Positions 56,646 through 64,000 of a stretch of 64,000 nt of DNA are shown here, in pieces. The position numbers and the translations under genes are program-made. The stretch comes from Siphonodentalium dalli. Taxonomy: Eukaryota > Mollusca > Scaphopoda > Gadilida > Siphonodentaliidae. How positions within the stretch are numbered: the stretch's first letter is position 1; each line of letters opens with the position of its first letter. Under the pieces are notes generated by a model. The model made no database searches and was not told where the DNA came from. It saw only the letters and a list, made by a program, of their open reading frames with translations. The stretch covers positions 116,630,754 through 116,694,753 of the forward strand of contig CP136061.1 in NCBI GenBank assembly GCA_032622095.1, in the 5' to 3' direction.

Positions 56646-58017
56646 CGGTCATAAAAGTTACATACTGCAACAATGTTTTCCTGCGAGATATATATCCCCA
56701 TCGTTAAAGCTCCATTGACACGGCCATCATATCAGCATTACTACAATTTCCTAAAATAACTCGCATCGCGTGAAACCCGAAATGTGTTGTCCTGCGATAT
56801 ATTCCCATCGCCCCATTGGCACGGTCAGATTAGCGTAGCAGTAAACACCAATACTATTGGGCGCAATGAAGGGTGACAGGACCCGCATAATGCAGTCCGA
56901 TCGGCCGGCGAAGAGTTTTCTCCGAGTTATGTGCAGCGAAAATTGGACTATTCAGTGGAATGCTCATTGCACTCGGACTTTTTCCATAAACAAGTTGTTT
57001 TTTAGACTGTCTTTTTATGTTAACACCGATGATATTCGCAACGAATGACGCAATCCTTGATACAATGAATGTTATAGATCTCTTTGACAAACGTGCATTC
57101 TTTGAAAATTCTGACACGAACATAAAATATTATAAAGTTTTAAGTTCCCCATATTCGATGAAAGCAAGTTTGATTGTGGACGAAGTTCGACACCAAGCTC
57201 TCTGATTGCCGTTAAACGCAAGCGATATGTTTGGATTAAGTGTTCAAAAATTTAATTTCGTCGATGTGCTCGGCTGTATTTTGGGTACGTTTATAGCACT
57301 CTTCGAACTTGTTATGAGATGCTCGTAGCGAATGTCTGCATAGACATGCATGTTGCCTTATTTTTGCGATGAAATGTGGGCATATTGAACAGGTATTGGG
57401 TGCCATTGTATAAACGAGATATACACCCATTCGGAAAAGTGTCTACAGCTTAGGTTGTCTGGATGGTTATCACACGCTTGCCAGATTTGTACGATACAAT
57501 TTTTTTTATTTGCACATTGGCCACATTTTCCAATAAATAGAACAGACATCTACATGTATATTCAAATTCCATGCTAATTTGTGTAGATATTAACAAAGTA
57601 TCGCTCCCCTCACATGGCGTTAGTGCCACCTCACTAGCTTGTCTGTTTGAGTTATTTTACATTTAATAGGAAGCGATAATGAACGCTGTTTTCCCACCGG
57701 TGAGCCAGGGTGAGCCGCTATACACATAGTCACCGCAACGCACGATCCTGGTGCAAGGAGTGTGGAATATAAACCTGAATGTGGCTGGTCGTTGCAATCC
57801 ATTAGCGCTCGCAGAATCAATTATCACCAAACAGCCGGTATAAAGTGTAGACTGTGCGACCGCAATTGTCATCAAGCAGGCATTACATCTCAGCGTATAA
57901 ACCAAGCGATCAGACTTTATAACATTTTGTTGCTGGGATAAGTGCCGAAAACATACACTTTTATCAATGATGCATTTTCGTATTCTGGACACTAAGTGCA
58001 AGTCTCTGGTAATTTAT
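56646..58017. other. Intergenic, no gene confirmed
   Basis: Frames of 60-112 codons on both strands, none recognised. Confidence 0.45.
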
Positions 58018-58287
58018 ATGTGGATGTTCAATTTCCTCACCACAATCGCATGTGCCGATACATGTTCGATATCAGATGTTTTTACCAGAAATCAAGGCGA
58101 TTTGTCTGTTATTCCATACACCATTCAAACCAGAAACATCCTGAGATGCCGGAAATTATGTGCATACACGATAGGATGCCATCATGTGTCATACAATGTC
58201 AGGAAAATGAACTGCACGCTTCTAGCGTTCGGGAATGACACGCTGTCCGAATCCAAGTATGTCAATTATGCATCCAAAGAGAACTTG
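58018..58287 (+). CDS. Probable first exon of a secreted PAN/Apple-like protein (partial)
   Basis: The frame starts with a hydrophobic segment (MWMFNFLTTIACADTC) that looks like a signal peptide cut before Asp-Thr-Cys. It then reads about 75 residues with cysteines placed like a PAN/Apple module: C near the start, CRKLC (RNILRCRKLCAYTIGC) in the first helix, a CHHVSYN strand, and NCTLL ahead of the last strand. PAN/Apple domains mediate protein or carbohydrate binding outside the cell. The open frame crosses AACTTG/GTAAGT at 58287, a strong donor site, then stops soon after, so I end the exon there. An upstream in-frame ATG at 57967 would lengthen the leader by 17 residues; the one at 58018 gives a more usual signal peptide. 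The downstream exons were not found in the next 6 kb. The identification is moderate. Confidence 0.6.
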
Positions 58288-58539
58288 GTAAGTACATGTA
58301 TAATTATGTAGTATGAACTGTCATACGGGAATGACATTGGAAAGAATTGAATTCGATAGTAGCATGGGTGATTAAACATTTATACTCATTTCACCCCCAC
58401 CCATCGTTTAACTTCTTAGGATCATCGGAATCATTTAAGCAAGAAGTCAACCAACACTATTTTGAAATACATGTTTTATCACATATTACTAGCTCCGTAC
58501 CCGGCGTTGAGCGTATTAATAATGAATACATTATTAGTG

Positions 58540-59680
58540 CCCATTCAAGTCACTTAAGCTAATTATTAGTCACCTGAGGTAAACATCAACTATTAAATGA
58601 CACTCTCCTGATAAACTTCCATCTATCTGTCAAGTTGACAACAAGCGCTCTTTATGACTAACTGTTAGTGCCTCTTTAAACGGACATGACTCAATCGAGC
58701 TTCCAAATTTTGTTTACTTAATTTGTAAGGAGGTATAAAATAAGTTGACAATTACACGGAATATTGATATACCGGCTTCATATGCTCTGAAAAATACTTC
58801 CCATGGTCTTAGCCATTTTCCAGCTTTATAATGTTTTTCGTACAGAAGAGAAAAACGCTCTTCATTTCTACCACACAAGGAATAGACCAACACGGAACGC
58901 TCTGTTCTTGTCCATGCCGATCACATGGCTGTTGTTTGTTTGGGACACAAACATCGTGTTCAATGTTGTATTTTGTATGACTTCAATGTGTCTTTCTGGG
59001 ACATATGGTGCCCGTATAAAGTATAGTACAAGTATGTATCGACCTATTTCGATACCGGGACATATTCAAAAGTGAATATTATTGTGTGCTTTTGGGGCGC
59101 AAACCGCCATGTGGCTTTAATTCACCTGATGTCAACGGCACCTATCCCATGACGCTCCCCGTGTCAAATTACCTCTGTGTCAATTTTCCCACATATCTTC
59201 TGGGCTGATAATAAGCTCTCTTCGTTGATCAATTGTGTTAATATAATTTATTAGCCCCCCCCCCCCCTTTAAGTCATCTGAGATCAAAGGCGCTTATCCA
59301 TGATATTCCCTCGACCAATTGACCCATGTGTACCAATGTCCATACATATCGTCTACACTGATAAGGAACGATCATTATTGCTTACATATTAGCCCCATGC
59401 AAGTCATATGGTGCCAAAGGCTCCTATCACATGGTATTCCTATGGTCCGGTGATCCTATGCGTACCAATTGTTTAAGCTGTTAAGGAACGCTCTCTATTT
59501 CGCATATATCCAATTTACCCATGCATACCAATTTCTAGCGAACAGGGTCCAACCATTTTGGGTATATGATTAATTATTTAATTAAAATTGTGTATTAGTG
59601 GCCATTTAATTTGTGTGAGGTAAACGGCACCTAACCCATGACACTGAAACCTGCGTGCAAATTTTCCTTTAATTAGAGTA
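58540..59680 (+). repeat. Degenerate tandem repeat of ~130-190-bp units
   Basis: Phrases like TTAGCCCC...AAGTCATCTGAG, AAAGGCTCCTATCACATGGT and GATAAGGAACG recur near 58535, 59115, 59255, 59390 and 59590. A unique-looking ~340 bp (58740-59080) interrupts it. A run of 13 C lies at 59255-59267. Confidence 0.6.
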
Positions 59681-61099
59681 GATAAATAGATAGTATTAAT
59701 ATCAGCTAAATATAGAAACCGAAATATATTTTGAGAATAGAACCAGTTTTCTCAGAACTCGAAACATTCTCGGCCATACATTGTTCAACCGGTTCGCGGC
59801 CTATCAATAAAAACATCGGCCTATCAGTGTCATGCATATGACCTTTTGTCCATTTAGAGGAATCACAAACACGAATTGACCGAATATTATTGAAATAGAA
59901 TTATAATGGGAAGGTTTATATAACCAGTTGGGTATTACCTGGTGGAAGGGCCATCTGGCGATGTCCAGTTCGACTGGGGTAATGGGACGGTTGTTTAATG
60001 CAAAAGGTATGGTGTACCGACTCCTAGCCTAATGTCGGCTTTCTAGTGCGTTTCACGCAATTCCTGGACATGCTGTATACACATGTTTTTGAAATTGTGA
60101 CTACGGAATGTGTCCAAAACACAAATCGAAAATATTGGCGTGTATCAGTTGAACGTACAGATCAGACGAAACTGGGGGTGGTGGTGGAACCAATAAAAGC
60201 CACACCAGACTACCACTGCATACCATCGAGGGCTATCAGTGCAGCATTTTGTTTTTATACTATATGTTATATGTGGTATATTTCGATGGATATAGTGATT
60301 TGGCTACCGGAGATATATCAACCCAACCCAAATAGCGAGAAAGATTGTTCTAAAATGGTAATAAATTCCGACATTAGCTTAGTGTGATATTAATTACCAA
60401 TTTGGTTGACATTAAATATTTGTAAAGTTTGTGATGCCCAAAATATTATGTTTTCGCATTACTTCCCTTGCACATCTATTCATGCTGCAAGACATCCACT
60501 TACACCAGCAGCATATAAATGTAACTTCAAATTGTTTTCTGCTTTGTTCTGTAGCAAATTTAAAAAAAAAAAAATATAGTTATTGGCCTGTATATATTTA
60601 TACATTGTGTTGCCATGGCAACTATGGCTAATGATAGGGTATTTGGACATTTTAAATTAAATTGTGCGTATCGTGAATAATTGAATAACTAGCTAAAAGT
60701 TTACATTGGTTTATGGACATTTCCACATAGACATTTCCACATAGCTATAGTGAACTTGAAATGTTCAGTTCACGTAGAAATGTCAATGTAATTGGATATT
60801 CGGTGATTCAAGCATGGAAACAGTTTGTGAACTCGCCGGCAAGCCGAATCGTTCACATGCTGTTCACAGAATATCCAATTAAAAAAGATGCGGTTATCTC
60901 CTAAATGATCCATCCAAAAGTATTTGGAAAATTCAAAGCAACCGGTCAGTGTCATGCTTTTTGCTATTTTTTTCAGAGTGGATGAAGCCTTTATATCTAT
61001 ATTCCGTGTATTGGTCGACCTATTTCATCACTTCATCGAATTACGCAGGTTCAAATGAGCTATGTCGATTTAACCCTTTTATGTGTGGGGCTTCCTTGT
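59681..61099. other. Intergenic, no gene confirmed
   Basis: A 113-codon frame at 60046-60387 starts at GTG and shows no known domain. GGACATTTCCACATAGACATT (~60716) is a short local duplication. Confidence 0.45.
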
Positions 61100-61480
61100 A
61101 TTTTGCGAAAACTGCGTCAATGCATTCCCTTATATATACAGATCTCCCACAGGGAGCATAAATGAGAGAAAGTATTGGCCTAACACTATTCACCTTGTCT
61201 TTGTAAGCCAGTGCATCCCCTTAAATATACAAGTCTCCCATAGGGAGCCTCGCATAAATGAGAGAATGTATTGACCTAACACTATTCACCTTGATTTTGT
61301 AAGACAATGCATTCTCTTAATGAATTGGCCTAACAATATTTACATTGACCGTGTAAGACAGTGCATTCTCTTATATATACGAGGTTCCCTATGTGACACT
61401 CGCACATATAAGATAATGCACTTGCACATGATTTTTAAAGCTGCACCAGCGCAGCTCCCGTCACGAAAGTGTTAATACTG
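61100..61480 (+). repeat. Cluster of degenerate palindrome-family units
   Basis: Three to four tandem copies of TGCATTCTCTTATATATAC-like stems, each followed by TTGGCCTAACA and ATTCACCTTG, ending with GCTGCACCAGCGCAGCT as at 48820. Stems resemble 8964-9030. Confidence 0.75.
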
Positions 61481-61775
61481 GAGTTAACCAACACAACAAG
61501 ATTCAATACATTGATTTTGGTACTCAATTTCAAATAACATTATACAAACAGGACCCTACAAAAGTACAATTTATCAAGGTAGGGTCATTGTGCTAATATA
61601 TACAGATAGCATTTCAAAAACGTATATTTATCATGTGTGGTGCTTATGGATAAGTGGTGCAGTTGAATGAACACAGGTGCAGGATAGGAAGAGCGTGGGA
61701 TGGGAACGGAGTGATCAACAGAGTACAAGTAATTTATTTGATATAGCAACGGAATAAAATATGATTGATGAAAAA
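61481..61775. other. Spacer, nothing recognised
   Basis: Unremarkable AT-rich DNA. Confidence 0.5.
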
Positions 61776-62028
61776 TCAATGCTTTAATTAGTATATATTT
61801 ACATTACATGATTTAATTAGTATATGTTTATATGCTTTAATTAGTATATATTTACATTACATGCTTTAATTAGTATATATTCACATTACATGCTTTAATT
61901 AGTATATATTTACATTACATGCTTTAATTAGTATATGTTTATATGCTTTAATTAGTATATATTTACATTACATGCTTTAATTAGTATATATTCACATTAC
62001 ATGCTTTAATTAGTATATATTTACATAT
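61776..62028 (+). repeat. Short tandem satellite, 24- and 29-bp units
   Basis: ATGCTTTAATTAGTATATAT followed by TTACATTAC repeats about nine times. A 24-bp variant (GTATATGTTTAT ending) appears twice and sets up a larger period. Confidence 0.92.
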
Positions 62029-63489
62029 GCAGTTGACGACCAACACCTGCCACGGCCAGCCTTGTGGTCGTGACGAAATTTGCTCGCAGTCACCGACACT
62101 TCCGGGCGGTTAACATGCCTACCAATGGACGAAGGTAAGAACCACCTATTATCATAACTCTGGGACGGGACAAGAGGGTCTCCGTTGGGTGTTTAAGAGG
62201 AATTTCCAACTGCGTCCATCCCCTTGAACCAGACGACACTCACAATTTTGCATATTTACATTTGTATACCCAGCCCCTTGGGCTTTGATTTGATTTTTCC
62301 CAATTATTCCCTAACAGCACTCGATGGTCTCCTATTCTGAATGGATCAGTATAGCATTGTAGCCAGGAGAGGAACATAATCCTCCTTGGCTACCATGGTT
62401 CAGCCCAGTACCGAAAGAGATGGTTTATTCCTGAATAATTCCAAATCATAACATCTAGTGGTCTGACTCCAGGCAAATTATAACCCCATTTGTTTTTGTT
62501 AAAGATGCATAATCCGAATTAAATCTCGCAAATTACTATTTCCTTGGCTTCGGAGGTAAAAAATATTTGGTATGAGTCGAGGAACCCGCCCATCAAAACT
62601 CAGAGTGATCAGATATCGATGTTTGAAATCACCACCGATAATTTTAAGTGGCCCAGTAAAAAGTCAACGAGAAGACTTTCTCTGTCCAAATTTCGGACGA
62701 AGATGGATAACTCTAAAATCAAGTGTTTTATATGTGTCAGATATTTTACAAACCGGCAAAATTTCGTTGAACAAAATGTTGATAAATAACAGGTTTTAGG
62801 CAATTTTATACTATAGTTGACTGTGGTTAGCATTATTTTTGGGCAATTACTCGATTCTGATAACTGAAGCGGCATTTCAAAAAATGTTGTTGTTGTTGTT
62901 GGAGTCTGATGATATGGGGTCCATCGAATCGGATTGAGTACCTTTAAATTAGTTAGGATTTGAGTGGCCGCAGGGGAATGACCAGGAGAAAAATTTGAAA
63001 TCTGAACATGAAAATTGCAAAATTCTAGCATCTACACTGGCCTCTAGCTTCCTAGGTGTTGGAATTTTAAAACGTGACATCCCCTATATATTGTTCGAAA
63101 ATTTCAAACTGACGGCCATTTCAGTTATTATTCCATAATTGTAAAGGACGCAAAGCACAATCGCTCACAAAGTCACTTAAATCGTGCAATTTCGAGTTCG
63201 GACCTTATGCAATAACAGTAATAACTTAGGAATATATTCTCTGCGTTATGTCTTCAACCTTATAAGGTTCTCTGTCAAAACTTCAAAAAATTTCCCAGGT
63301 TTTGAACTGGTGGCATATTATCTCTACGGGCGTTTGCCAGAGTAGATATTCGTGGCATGATCTAGGTGCATGTTCATATATGTTGTCAATTCTAAAGTGG
63401 CAATGAAAGTTCACATGACGGTCAAGTCTGACAATGTATTTTTCGACAGACAATGTTGATGTTTTTCACGGCCCTGATATTTTCTTTGA
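62029..63489. other. Intergenic, no gene confirmed
   Basis: Contains a fragment of the 49690-50400 repeat (near 62165-62300) and a GTT trinucleotide run at ~62887-62900. A 140-codon minus frame (62609-63031) shows no known domain. Confidence 0.45.
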
Positions 63490-64000
63490 ATTTCTTGGTT
63501 AATGTTTACTAATTTAAACACTGACATTACCAGAATTATTGGATTTTTCTATCACAAACTCGGTAAAAATTAACTTTTCAGGTTAAGACCATTTTTTCAA
63601 GTAATATGGAACTATCCTTGGTATCGAAGGGGTTTATTGTTTTTATCTGTCTTAAATGTGTCACACTGATGTGTTTTAGACAAACTTACTCAAGATGGTT
63701 TGCAAATTGCAACCATTGCTTAAAAACGTTACTCTCTGACACTTTGTATTAATCATGTTACCTAATCAACTGACAACTAAATGTTCTATTCTGTTTTCAC
63801 AGTACCTTATGTGGCATGACATTCAATTTAAACCTTTCCCCCATTGTGCATATATACCACCATCAAGATGTAGAACTCTCTGACATTACCTCTCTGTCGA
63901 TTATTATATCCCTAAGTTATTCTGGAAAGCGATATCCATCCAAATGTACACATGTACAACCCACCATGACGAAACACTCGCTCCATATACATATAAACAC
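63490..64000 (+). mobile_element. Left part of a second large fold-back element, cut by the window end
   Basis: GACATTACCAGAATTATTGG, TTTTATCTGTCTTAAATGTG, TACTCAAGATGG, AATCAACTGACAACTAAATG and then the first minisatellite units (CGCTCCATATACATATAAAC) follow the same order as 22130-22860. The arm is diverged from the first element. Confidence 0.85.

Noticed and set aside
60046-60387. 113-codon forward frame
   Set aside because: Starts at GTG, has no recognised domain and no splice evidence.
61776-62028. Possible CRISPR-like array
   Set aside because: Repeats are contiguous with no unique spacers, and the genome is animal.

Overview
The window is animal nuclear DNA: AT-rich, gene-poor and full of repeats. 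The one complete long gene is a homologue of PALB2, a metazoan DNA-repair scaffold. The split EGF-like and PAN/Apple-like exons, hAT transposons and an APE-type LINE fit a marine invertebrate, most likely a lophotrochozoan such as a mollusc. That placement is inference; no marker here fixes the species. I found no convincing rRNA, tRNA or CRISPR array.

Layout. 0.8-3.9 kb (+): an uninterrupted 1031-codon PALB2-like gene with an N-terminal coiled coil and a C-terminal WD40-like domain. 5.7-10.7 kb: short inverted-repeat elements, including two TTAA-flanked MITE copies, a MITE with CGCGAATTTAAA-type ends, a fold-back element with a 67-bp palindrome in each arm, and a broken C2H2 zinc-finger fragment. 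12-20.8 kb: palindromes, a fold-back element, a 760-bp hAT element with a perfect 8-bp target duplication and a relic of the transposase dimerisation domain, and a degenerate array of alternating ~145-bp units. 21.5-26 kb: a large fold-back element (arms ~1.15 kb) with a ~43-bp minisatellite core; a second copy runs off the right end of the window. 29.5-30.6 kb: a tandem repeat of ~300 bp. 30.9-37.6 kb (-): a decayed LINE whose endonuclease region is split by a 4.3-kb fold-back element that duplicated a TA.

37.6-43.2 kb (+) is the most striking part: nearly eight copies of a 728-bp unit in perfect register. Each carries a 105-bp EGF-like exon bounded by AG and GT, with the same phase (1-1) at both ends. 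Spliced together, they would encode eight consecutive 35-residue EGF repeats. ORF callers see only antisense shadows here.

The rest is mostly dispersed repeats: a second hAT element (45.95-47.0 kb, 8-bp duplication), a 91-bp all-palindrome hAT-type MITE (56.5 kb) and several degenerate tandem arrays. One probable first exon of a secreted PAN/Apple-like protein lies at 58.0-58.3 kb (+). The genes do not form an operon or pathway; the shared theme is tandem duplication and inverted-repeat transposons inserting into each other.
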